From Rhynochetos jubatus (Eukaryota > Chordata > Aves > Eurypygiformes > Rhynochetidae), in contig CM050653.1 in NCBI GenBank assembly GCA_027574665.1, positions 40,064,118 through 40,128,117 of the forward strand: 64,000 nucleotides of DNA, in the 5' to 3' direction. How positions within the stretch are numbered: the stretch's first letter is position 1; every line of letters starts with the position of its first letter. Below, one piece after another: positions 47,090-58,100 of this stretch. Below the pieces are notes generated by a model. That model was not told the origin of the DNA, ran no database searches, and saw only the letters and a program-made list of their open reading frames with translations. The position numbers and the translations under genes are program-made.

Positions 47090-47710
47090 TGCTGTGAATC
47101 ATGCCCTTTGCGTGCCTGAGGCTGGAGAGCAATTGCTGCAATTAGTGAGCGTAAAAATTAATATTACCCTCACCATAGCTGTACAAAGACTGCAGCCTGC
47201 TGTCATGAGTCAGGTCTTGGATTGGAAGGGAAGCAGATCTTCACTTGACGGGGAGCGTAGACACCACCAGAACGGTCTTTTTAGGGCATCTCAGGCTGAT
47301 ATCGCATTAACTGTCAATGTCAATTAACTGTCATTTACATGTGTTAAGACTTATGTTGGTCTCCATATTGAACTTCTGGGAAGCATGTCTCGACTTGTGC
47401 CTTTAACCCTGTTTATTCACAAAGGCTGAAGGTTACTGCTGCGCCTATTTGCATATCCCACATCTTGGGTATTGAGTGGAAACACGTTAGCCAAAAGGCA
47501 TGCTCCTTGTTCGTTAGATGTCATTTGTCTGAAAGTGCTTCAGTTGAAGCATATTGCAAAAAAATCTCGCAAATTAGAGCAGCTCTTGATTGGGAAATCC
47601 ATACCTTCTCTGACCTCATGTCAACAGGAGGGTTCAGTGACTTCTTAGGTGTACGTTCTAAGAAAAATCTCACTACAGCCATGCGAACTGGAAAACAGGG
47701 TAAGATTTAA
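47090..47710. promoter_or_regulatory. Candidate enhancer with repeated ATTAACTGTCA
   Basis: ATTAACTGTCA occurs at 47,306-47,316 and 47,323-47,333 with a further GTCAATT between. CTGTCA is the reverse complement of TGACAG, the MEIS/TGIF site, and ATTAA is a homeodomain core. GCAATTGCTGCAATTAG and TATTTGCATATC (octamer-like) occur nearby. The frame at 47,465-47,710 stays open into a weak donor-like AACAGG|GTAAGA, but the acceptor is poor and the peptide unrecognised. Confidence 0.38.
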
Positions 47711-49863
47711 AATAATCTCCAGAAAGTTATTTTCCTGGTTAAAAACAAATCAAATTGTAATTTTTGATCCACCTAATTTTGCCTTCATTATGGAACAACA
47801 TAACCTATGAAACTTAACCTGTTGGTCACAAACTGACGCTTTCATAAATGTTAAAAGTATTTTTTAAAACCCCACTCTTGGCATACATATACCCAGGAAT
47901 ATGAACAATAACCTGATTTAGAAAACCACATTAACATTATTAATCGAAATACTGAAGACAGGCTGCTGACAACGCTGTTCTGTGTGCAGCATCTTAGTGA
48001 AACAAGGAATAAGGCTTGTACTCTGAGATCATCTTTATGCTGCAAAGCCAGGATGTATCCATCATGTCACTAAATGCCATTTATAGTCCATTGTAGAATA
48101 AACTCCTGAGTTAACGTTTTTGCACTGCAGGTTGCCAGAATAAGCAAGAAAGCTTTTTAATGCTGTTTGTGATTCAAAAACATTCCTAATTTGGGATAAA
48201 CATAAAAATACTGATAGAGCTTCCCTATCAGAGTCTGTGAATGAAGAGGATGCACCCCAAGAGAGTCCCTGCTGCACAGCAGATTACTGGATTTTCAGGA
48301 GAGTAAATGGATAAGCTTTTCTCATAGCCAGATAGCCACAAAGGCGTTCTTTCTGGGGCTGAAGTGGCATTGGCATGAAATCGGTTGGTAAATCACATTG
48401 TGCATCACAATGCTACCTCTAATTATTATATGTATTCTGAATTCCAAATCCTCTCTTCTCCAGAGCCTTCATATATGGCCCTACCTGCTCAGGCAAGACC
48501 TTTTTTAATGATTCAGCACATTCACATCTGTAAAAGGAAAGCTGGGACAGGGTTTTGTGGCTTCTGAGCAGGTGGGTTTTCCTCTACCAGTTGACCCAGG
48601 AGCATTAAGCTGGTGAAACAGCTAACCTTTCTTGCCTGGCAAACCCTGGCTGCCTTTGTTCTGCTGCTGCAACACCAAACTTTTAGCTTCTTGGAAATAA
48701 ATGTAGCACTGGGAAAAGGTGATGCCAGAGAGCAGTGGCAAGATTTTGCTATCTTCATCTGCCGAGGGACAGAGAAGCCATGCCAGCTTCTAGTCTGTTG
48801 TGCTCTAAAGAGACTGGAGGGACAAGGATTTCATCTGGAAACAAGCAGTCTTTGGCTTGTGTGCCAATATTGTCAGCAGTTTTAGGGGCAGTGGCACCCA
48901 ACCCCCTGCAGCATGCGATGAGCCACCAAACAGCTGCTGTGCCCCAGTGACTTTTGGTTTCTAGCAAAGTGCGAGCATTATACCTTGATAGGTGAAAGAT
49001 GCCAAGTTATCATCACACTTTCCTTTTTTACCAGTTCCGTGGGACATTTCTTAACAATCTGTGTGAAAAGCAATAGCTGTTTGTTTTCCTTCTGTCTTGT
49101 CCTAATGTATTTATTACATCGTACCATGCTACCTTTATGTCATCAAACATGCCTCTCATTTTCATTTTGGCCTGTAGATTCAGAGCAGAATTCTGTCTCC
49201 TTTTGGATTTGTTTCTAATTCCTTTAGTGAGCAAACAAGACCACAGAGTTCATGGTAAATGTTATCAATGAACATTTGAAGGAAAACTTAAAATTCTTGC
49301 CTTCAGAACACTTTTGGGACCCCTGTAAGAGACACAGTAATTTGTTCAGATGTACAAAAATGTTACGCAAATTATTGACGGGATAAAGTACTTTAGTGAA
49401 GGATTCCCACCTCATTTCATCACATCCACAGCAGTTTCCACTTGTCACTTGCAAAAGGACAAGCCTTAAGTTAAGCAGAGCATATGCAGAGAGATGTTTG
49501 TGAGTTCTGGCACTGCTGTATGTGCTGGTGCTTGATGTTTGTGTTTGACTGTGTATTTTAGCCCTTGCAGTGGCCTTCCACAAACCAGAGATGGGAAATG
49601 AATGAGATCACAGTGATTAACTTAGCCGAGCAAGCAAAGACATGCAAGCATAGAAAAGCCTTGTGCACTGGGCAGTGTTTGCATTGCAGCCAGAACATCT
49701 TCACAGGTTCCATTTTTATACACTAATTAAGGATACACATCTTCATGAAGCAGATTTGGAGTCTCTCTGCTCCCGTTGAAGTCGGTAGAGGTCGGTTGAA
49801 GTCAGACCTTGGGGCTGCATCAGAAAAGAAGAATGTGATGCAAAAGAGAGTGCTTGGATTGAC

Positions 49864-49880
49864 GGGGGGGGGGGGGGGGG
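49864..49880 (+). repeat. Poly-G run (G17)
   Basis: Seventeen consecutive G's between TTGAC and AAACCCTG. It is the second such run in the window. The length is uncertain because polymerases and base callers slip on it. Confidence 0.85.
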
Positions 49881-51626
49881 AAACCCTGAAATTATCATTC
49901 CCCTTTTGGTGTAATGTTAAACCACATGCAGTAATCACTGTGCGTTGTTAGCATTCTTGATGAAATCCATGACAAAGTGAAGGATAGCTAAAAACAGGCT
50001 TCCTGGCTTTTTTGTACTACGTGTTAAGGTCCAAGTTTTTAAAACGGGTTTAAATTTGGGTTGCAATACTACTTTGCAATAGGACAGATATTTGAAAATG
50101 TGTTTTCACTTTACTTGCATGCCGCTGCGCTAGGATTCAACGTCCCCTTTTGCAGCTAGCTTCATCAGTGTTGCTTAGGTCAGAGCCCAGGCGTGTGACC
50201 CCCACATTAGCTAGCTGTGACATCATTTTCAGTTGCAAAAGAAATACAGAATCTGAAATGCAGGAGGAGTGAAAGGGACTGCAGACTCTAGTCTATAATG
50301 GGAATCTTTACTTTCATTTTAAAATGTCTTAGCAGAAGCTTTGTTGTTCATCTTTCCATATAAGTGGATATATTCTCATTGTCTGCTCTTAACAGGAATA
50401 TTTTTAACAGCTATGGAAAGGTCCTTGGGGTACATGTGTGTAATAATAATTTTTGACTTTTAAAGGAAACCATCTGTAAATCCCATTAGTTATAATTTTT
50501 CAATTTTGTCTTTCTAATAAGCATGATTTAACTTCAAGTGTTGCAGTTCTTAAATCTAATTAAAGAATCACCTTTAGTTCCCATCAGAAAGTCGACCTAC
50601 TGTAGATTGTTTGATTGAATGTTGGAGATGAACGAATTAAAGCCCATACCCATTCCGGTATGAAAGAGCTACGGGGACGTTCCCTGGGTATAGAGCAGGG
50701 CTGAACATGTCTGTCCTCCTCGCGGGAGGTGCTGACCTGATCTTGTGTTGGTGAGGGTGGGACTGGCGGTGGATGGATGGATGGACCATGTTTCCATCCA
50801 GCTCTCCTGATGCCTTCCTAGGAGGTGATCCCTGCCCAGGGGAAATGGGCTGTGAAAGTAGTTTTAACTGCCCCTTCGGTCATGGTCCAGGTAGGCAATG
50901 GTGGTCCTTCTCCCTATCAGCACAGTGTGTGGCCTCCCCATACCCCTGCTGCTGCAGCCCTGCTCTATGCTCTGCAATATCCCGTAGAGGCATCCATGGA
51001 AACCGCCGCTGACAGTAGCTGGCAAAAGAATTTGTTAATTGAAAGATGTTTAAAAGTATAATAAGTTGCTATCTTAAATCCAACAGGGATATTGCGAACA
51101 GTATCCCACTCTGCTGTCACTCTCCAGAGCTGAAATGCAGCTGGAGATGTTCTTCTTTGCACCATGTTCTCAGCTTCTGTTACCTTAGCACCGCCGTCAG
51201 AGGGGATGTATTAGTACTAAAATTTCTATAGCTGCAGATAACACCCATAAACTGTTATCTGTCCCCCAATTTAGCACTGGGTGAGGTGTTGCGGGGTTTG
51301 TCCCAGTCCTTGGTGGAGGAGCCTCTGCAGCGGAGCAATTCCTAAGAGCACAGAGAAGATAAAAGGGGGCCAAGCAAGAAGGGAACAAAACTCCATACCC
51401 TGGAAAGCAGAGCAGAATCACTGCAAAATGAATGTGAGAGCGAAGATCAGACTAGCTTCTCACAGGCTGAAGGGAAATAAAAAGTTAAAATCTCATTAGA
51501 AACTTGTGGGTGATTGAGCTGAATCTGGGGGTGTCTCGTGGGAAGCAGCCAAAATTGTCGTTGTGTTTGAGGGCTGGATCCGTGCTACGTGTGAAACCAA
51601 ACAACATTTGCTGCCGTTGCGTGCAG

Positions 51627-51658
51627 GAATCACATGGTGCGGGAATCACATGGTGCAG
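51627..51658. repeat. Tandem 16-bp duplication
   Basis: GAATCACATGGTGCGG and GAATCACATGGTGCAG follow directly, differing at one base. Confidence 0.9.
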
Positions 51659-51829
51659 GAGGGCTGTGAACCTGAGAAGTTAGCAGTTTTGCTAAAATCA
51701 GCTCTAAGTGTCACTTAACCAGCACCTAGACATTATTTAGGAAAAGATGATGTTCTCACTACGTGGAACAAATTCAGGGAAAAAGTAGAAGCCAGTAAGG
51801 GATGGTCTTTGGGATAGAAGAGTTAATGC

Positions 51830-52320
51830 AGTTTTAATATCAGCCTTTTGTTCTTACATTAGTTTCCCATATAAAAGAGTGTAAAATAAAGGCTGTATCT
51901 GAATTTTTCCAAGGAAAATGTTAACTTATTGTAAGGTAAAAACTTCTTAAATTCTTACCCTGTTATTTCATCCTAATTCTTATCACAAATTGATCTTTTG
52001 TCCCAGCAGAAATAATTGGTTCCGGCCAATAATAAATCCTCATCTCTATTTCATTGGCCTGTATCTCAGGCAACACAAGAGACATTCTGTAATGGCTCAA
52101 AATATCCCTACTGGATAATGTAAGTAGACCACCAAATTAATCTAATTAAACTGTTTAACCTTTCAAAGTTAAAAACCAGGGATTTGAACACTGCCCACAG
52201 ACAGAACTGAACATGCTCAAATCTTTACTATATGTCACTTTTGCATGTTAACTGCATTTTCATTTAAGTGTATGTTATCTCTATTGGTTATTTCTGTTTA
52301 CTAGTGTCACCAAGTTATTA
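51830..52320. promoter_or_regulatory. AT-rich candidate regulatory block
   Basis: Dense in homeodomain and CCAAT-type strings: AATAATTGGTTCCGGCCAAT at about 52,010-52,029, AAATTAATCTAATTAAAC near 52,134-52,151, and many TTATC/TTAAA cores. No open frame or repeat family. It is among the best conserved-element candidates by texture, but conservation is not visible here. Confidence 0.35.
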
Positions 52321-54689
52321 ATTTTACGGTTAAAGCGACTGCATTAAAATGGGAAACCTCATCCCAGCAAGGTACCTGCAGTTAAACAGTATTACCCCTC
52401 TGTGTGTTGAGGATTCAAACCAGTCAATCTGTAATTTGCTTCCTAACCTCCACGAGGAATAAAAATGAACTGTATGGAGAAAGAAAAAGAGCAGAAATTG
52501 TATCGGCCTGTCTCGCTGAGTAAAGCGATGGATAAAGAGGAATTCGCTGTGAACAGCACAACTCATTTTATTGTGGAATGGAACAACATGCTCAGAAAAG
52601 AGTTGTGTGCTCTCTGCCTCCCTGGCACGGTTGTTTCCACATCTGACACCTACCAGTGCCATTCACAAGGGCACTGATGGCAGCTGAAAGTTGCAGTGAG
52701 AGGAAGGAAAGCATTTCAGGCTGACTCATTGAAATGAGTGAACAAAATCCCTTGATCCTCTGACAACGGCACTGAAAAAGTGTGTGCTTGTGTTTCTCCT
52801 TTGCTTGCAACGTGAAGTTAGGGATGCAAGGGGTTTTGACACCTTCTTCCTCCCCTCTTTTATGGGATAGGGTTGGGGAGTGGAGGGCCTGGTCTCATTG
52901 GGATCACTGCCTACTGCAGGTGCGGGAGCCGTGTAACAATGAGGCTCTCAAACAGTAACAAAATATTACCCAAAAATGTAAAAAGGATGCATTTGAATCA
53001 GGTACACGTGTAAGTTGATTTGACCTCATTTTATCAAACTAAACAGAGTTTTTGTGTACTCTTTCTATGATTTCACATGACTGAAGTCCCATTCAGCAGT
53101 GGTGTTTCAAGTATGGGATGTAGCAGAGAACCGTTTTACTACAGGCTCCCTCAGCACTGGGGCCTGAAGAAGGGTTTGCTTTCCACATTCACTGTAACAG
53201 TCAGATGTAAGTCAGAAGGAGGGAGAATTGAAAAAGATATATAATACTTTTTGCCAGCCAGCAAGGTTGTGTTTTGGGAAGAACCATCCCTGACCGCTCT
53301 GCAGAGCTTCTGCCTCAGGCAGAGACCAAACTGCGTAGGTGTCTCAATGTCTGGTTCCTGGGGAGGTGCTGAGCTGTTCGGTGGGGAGCGGTCGCTTTGT
53401 TGTGAACGGTTGCTGGGTTGTTTCAGTCTGGTAGCTGGGGGTCAGGTTTGGGGACCAGGCTCCTCATTTGTCTCCAGCTGTTCTTGCTGTGCCCACCAGG
53501 GACGGAGCGAGAGGCTGATGGTGAAAGGTTGAGGTAGGCACTCCTTCGGAGCACCACAACGAGGTGGCCCTGCCATGGTCTTCCTGTGGTCATCAGTGCT
53601 TGGCTTCCACTGGGGACTGTGCTGTCATGCAGGGTGCAGTTCCACTGGGACAAGTCGAAAGTTCAGGCAGCGATAATTCATCGCCCGAGCAGGGGACAAC
53701 TCCTAAGGGGGTGTTTCCTGTAGTCTCAAAGTTAGAAAGTGTCACAAACTAGGTGCAAGTGATGTGCTGTTGTGAGGCAATGACTTGCTGAATGTGAGGA
53801 GCATTGCACCTATGCTGCATGAATTGATCCTTTTGAGGTAGCTGGTACCGATAAGGACTCAGGTAGAGTATTTGTGTGTCTGCTTTGAGGCACAGCACTT
53901 CAATAAAGATATACGGGAGAGCAAAGGTTAACAAGAAGAATGCTGAGGAATTAAGAAAATAGGATGTAGGACAGCAAGTTGAAATAATGCAGGCTGTCAT
54001 CGGGTCTCTTGGCGAGGGTCCGCAACCCTGCAAGGTGTAAACGTGTGCTGGGGAGAGGGGAGTAGCCTGCGATCTGTCTGCTGTGAGCTGGGTAATGAGC
54101 AGTTAAGTTGCAGCAAGGGAAAATATAGGTTAGATTGTAAGAAAACTGCAACAGAGAAGGGAGAGTAGCAGCAGAGTGTCTGCTTGTGGCAAACCTGGGG
54201 TCTCCCACAGCAGGGGTTCAAGGAAAGCTGTGCAAATGCCAGTCAGGAGCAGTCTAGGTCACTGGACAAGAGATGGGGGGGCTTCCCATGGTCTCTTTGA
54301 GCCATGCGGTTTCTTCATTCTTTATTTTGGTGGTTAATAGGGGAAAATTATCACTGCAGATATGAACAGTGGGAACACGTCTGCTTGATTGCTTGCGGGG
54401 ACGGAGGCGGGCGATGCGGGAAGGTCGCTTTCCCAGCCCGTTCAGCCCGTCCTGGCAATTGCAGATCTCCATGCTGGTGGGAAGCTCTGATTCTCTTTAT
54501 GATATCCCCTTCTTCACATGTTAATAACTTCTTAGATTTTTCCAATGCTTTCGATTGTGGGATTCGTACTGATGGCTAAGTGGTATTTGTGTATCTGATG
54601 TGCGCCGCATAGAAGTAGGATTGGTGCATCTTCCAGGCTGGATTCTGCACTGCCTGGTTGGTGTTTTTTTTTTTTTGCCATGTGTCAGG
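52321..54689. other. Presumed intron, nothing recognised
   Basis: No recognised exon or repeat family. 53,240-54,250 is more GC-rich, with overlapping short frames on both strands that resemble nothing known to me. Confidence 0.45.
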
Positions 54690-55110
54690 TCACTAACATC
54701 ACTTCAGTAGGGTTTTATAATTGCATTTAATATGTCACTTACTATGCACGCCTCATCTGATTTCTGTGGTAATAATGAGATAATTTATCTTTGCTGGGTT
54801 GCACAGTCAGTTGTGTGTTGATAATGCATTTAATTTTACCAAGTTACAAAATCTTGGCAGATTTTAGAAAAGAGCAGCGATAATTTTGTATTTTAAAATA
54901 CTTATCAACTCCAAACCCTTAACGTTAGCTTTCTCTTTGTCTTTGCAGCTAGGGCAACTCTATCCTGAATTTTATTCAGAGCGTTCATAAAACGTCTGTC
55001 ATTTAAGTGATAGAGGAAATAAAATGAGAAATTCCGTGCTAATGATTATTAGCTTGTTTAGGGCTCGTTTTGGGAAGGAGGAAGATAAGGGAGGGACAGA
55101 GCAAAATTTC
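54690..55110. promoter_or_regulatory. AT-rich candidate regulatory block
   Basis: Homeodomain-type cores are closely packed (ATAATTGCATTTAATATG, GTAATAATGAGATAATTTATC, GATAATGCATTTAATT), with no open frames and no repeat identity. Inference only. Confidence 0.32.
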
Positions 55111-58100
55111 TAGTATCAGAGCCATCAAAACAGCAAGCCTTCCTGCCTTGCAGCAATAAAAGAACAGCAAACCAATTAGCTGGTGGGGGGAATATCTTCC
55201 ATTGCTACTTTTTTTTTTTAATTTGCCTGGAATCTCTGGAGTTGTGTTCTGTCACTTTAGCCTGAGCAAGGGATGTCACTTGTAGCAATAGTTTCAGTTT
55301 TTAGCCACTTTTTCAAGTACTGTATTTCAGTCCTGTACAACGGTTTTCTTGCCAAGTTAATTGCTCTTTTATTTTACAGTGACCTTGACTGTGTTTCATA
55401 TCTGAAGAAAAACGACATTTGGGTTTTCTAATTTAGAAGCACAAAAGAGGTTGAAAGCGACAGCGTTAGTACCTGATTCGCATGCCAAAAAAAAGATGCC
55501 TGTGTTAAATTATAGGCTGCTGGAGCTGGGACCCAAGATAACATTATTAGACTTTTGCAATAAATATGATTAATGGGGCAACAGGGCTAGCATTTGGGCT
55601 CTTGTGTATATACCTTATTTATTTTTCTGAGTAGGATTTCATCATTTAAATCAAGTATGTGCATGCATGCATTTTTTTTAACCTATCTTGTTTTTGCTTC
55701 ATTTGGAGGTTCAAAACGTATAAAAATGTCCATATATTCTGAAGTCCACCCCAGCTGAATTTTTTGAAAAGGAAGAACCTCCCCTCATGTATCGTCTCTT
55801 CTTCTGCTTAAGATCTATGAGTTTTAGGAGACTTCAAGTTATTCTTTGTAATGGAAAAAAACTCTCCTGAGATGTGAAAATAGTCAATTAGAGAGGGCTG
55901 CCATATTTTTTTTAAGACTATGAAAAGGTAGGATAATATGAGTGCTCTGAATCCTGCTGAGCTTCTTGGGAACAGCTGCCATGCAAGATTCCTCCTGAAA
56001 ACCCTGTCCAAACAAGTCGTCATTTAAATACAGAATTGTTCCCTTACCAAAGCTTCAGTCTTGCAAGACTTTCACGTCTGTGCTTAAGATGGATGTATTG
56101 TAGTGCGGAAGCCTGCAATGCATCTTTCAGTAGATTCTTGATCTCTCTTTGGTACGAGGGGAGTCAAAGCATAGGGCAACACTCGGCTGGTGCTCACCCA
56201 TGTTGTACAATGGCTTGGGCTTTGTCAAGCCTCTGAAGAAATTTGGAGTCCAGCACTATTTCCTCACTATTTTTAAGACTGAGATAAAGGAAAAATAGCC
56301 TTCGCAAAACCAAGAGGTGTTTTTAACCTTTTAAAAGCACAAACGTGTGAGATACTAGGTGGACAGTGGCATCAGTGTGATGGATTGTGCACAATTCCCG
56401 TGCCTCCCATGGGGTCAGCAGAAGCACGTGTTGTTCTGATGTGCTGATTTTGGGAGATGGGGTGGGGAAAATCGTTCAGAGTCTTAAGTCACTTTTTGTG
56501 AGCAGAGATCAAAAAACATTACCCCAGCAACTGAGCTATACCGGTCAGCTTTTCCCCCTTGAAACACTGCCGTGCACTTTGTTCCCCACTGGCTGGCCTT
56601 GACTTCAGCCTGCAGGACAGAGTACCAAGGCTTTGTCGTGTGTGCCTGGCTTTGCACCAGTCTCCATCACATCTTTGTTTTGAAAATCAGCGTGTCTGTC
56701 AACTGTCCCCTAGGAAATAGCTGATTTCTTTGTTTTGGCAAACCAAGATAAAAGCTGAAAACAGAATACGCACATTTTTCTAATACTGGTATGACCTGAT
56801 ATGCTAAGAGGTTTTGGTTTTGCTTATGTCTCTGACCAAGGTGTTAATCACCATCTCAGAAGCTGCAAATCAGTTAAAATGAAAAAAAAAAAAGGAGATT
56901 TGGCCTATCTGAATAATGAAATATCAATGTTTTTTCCCCAGAAAGGCCTGAAAAAGCCTTAATAAAGATAAAATATTTTGAAATGCGTCCTAATGTTCAA
57001 CAAATGACCAAAGGCATTTAGGGTACTTTTCCTGTTGGTGGAAAGAAATAACTTTTAAGCCTCTGGATCCAAAAATATTTTCTGCTTGTAACCCTACCTG
57101 GAAGTGGTCATCGATGTGGCCTGAGCTCTAGCGACAGTATGAGATGAAAGGAGGTTGAACATCCTTCCTGCTTGCGGTCCCTCTCCAAACTGCCCTGATC
57201 ACTGCGTTTGGGAGTCGGGGTTTCACGGGGAGCAGGGGCAAAGGCTGTTGTTGCTCTCAGATAATGTGCAATGTATTCTTCGTGTTTGTAAAACTCATTG
57301 GGGTTTTACTAAAATCGCTTTACCCTGGGTTTAGGTTGGTGCCCAGTACCATTTCACCAACTGGTCGGCAAAGCTGTGTTTGCTCACCAAACAGGTTTTT
57401 GCTGAGGTGGTATGTCAGCTCCAAAACCTCAAATATTGGTCCCTCTTCCGGCCCTTCTGCAGAGAGTATGATAGGAAGTGCAGCCTTCCCCGGTGCATCG
57501 TCTTATCTCTTATCATCCGATGATGGACAAAATATGTTTTGAAGGCTTGGGCTCCCTCCTACTATGCCTGTTTGAAGTTGCTTTTCCTGCTGCAAGGCTG
57601 GCTGCCTTCCCCCCGGCTAAAATCCAGTCTCCGTTTGGGAATTGTGTTTGTAAAATCAGTTTTAAACTCCGCACGGCATGTTAAACTGATGTCAACCTGG
57701 CAAAGGCTCTGTCCCAAGAAGCACAGCGGATTGCGATATGTTCTGTAGTGAGTGCTGTCTCGTCAGCTCTCGCTTTTTAAGGGAACAATACTGAATTTAG
57801 TCAAGAAGCAGGAACAGATTGGCTTTTTGATCCCTATGCTGAAATACATCCTCATTTGAGGATCAAGGCAATTCTGGAAATTCCTACATCTTGAGCAGTT
57901 AAATAATGTAAAAACCTCCAAAATTAATCTACATGCAGCGCAGAGGTGTTGGCTAAGTGCTGAAAGCAGCATAACTACATTAGTCCATGCCAGAGCCCAG
58001 ATGAATAAATCCAGTCCCAGGAGTTCTCCCGGTGGGTCTGAGCTGGCTGACAGGCAGAGTTTGCCGTGACCATGCCGCTCACCCTCCCAGGACTAGCAGA

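Larger units (their letters stand above)
47711..51829. other. Presumed intron with poly-G run and small duplications
   Basis: No exon recognised. It contains a G17 run (49,864-49,880), a (TGGA)4-type tract (50,769-50,785), and a 16-bp tandem duplication at 51,627-51,658. 50,390-50,600 is AT-rich with TAATTA-type cores. Confidence 0.45.

Noticed and set aside
50798-50890. Cysteine-rich exon ending CATGGTCCAG|GTAGGC
   Set aside because: The peptide is unrecognised, the acceptor is weak and another frame is equally open.
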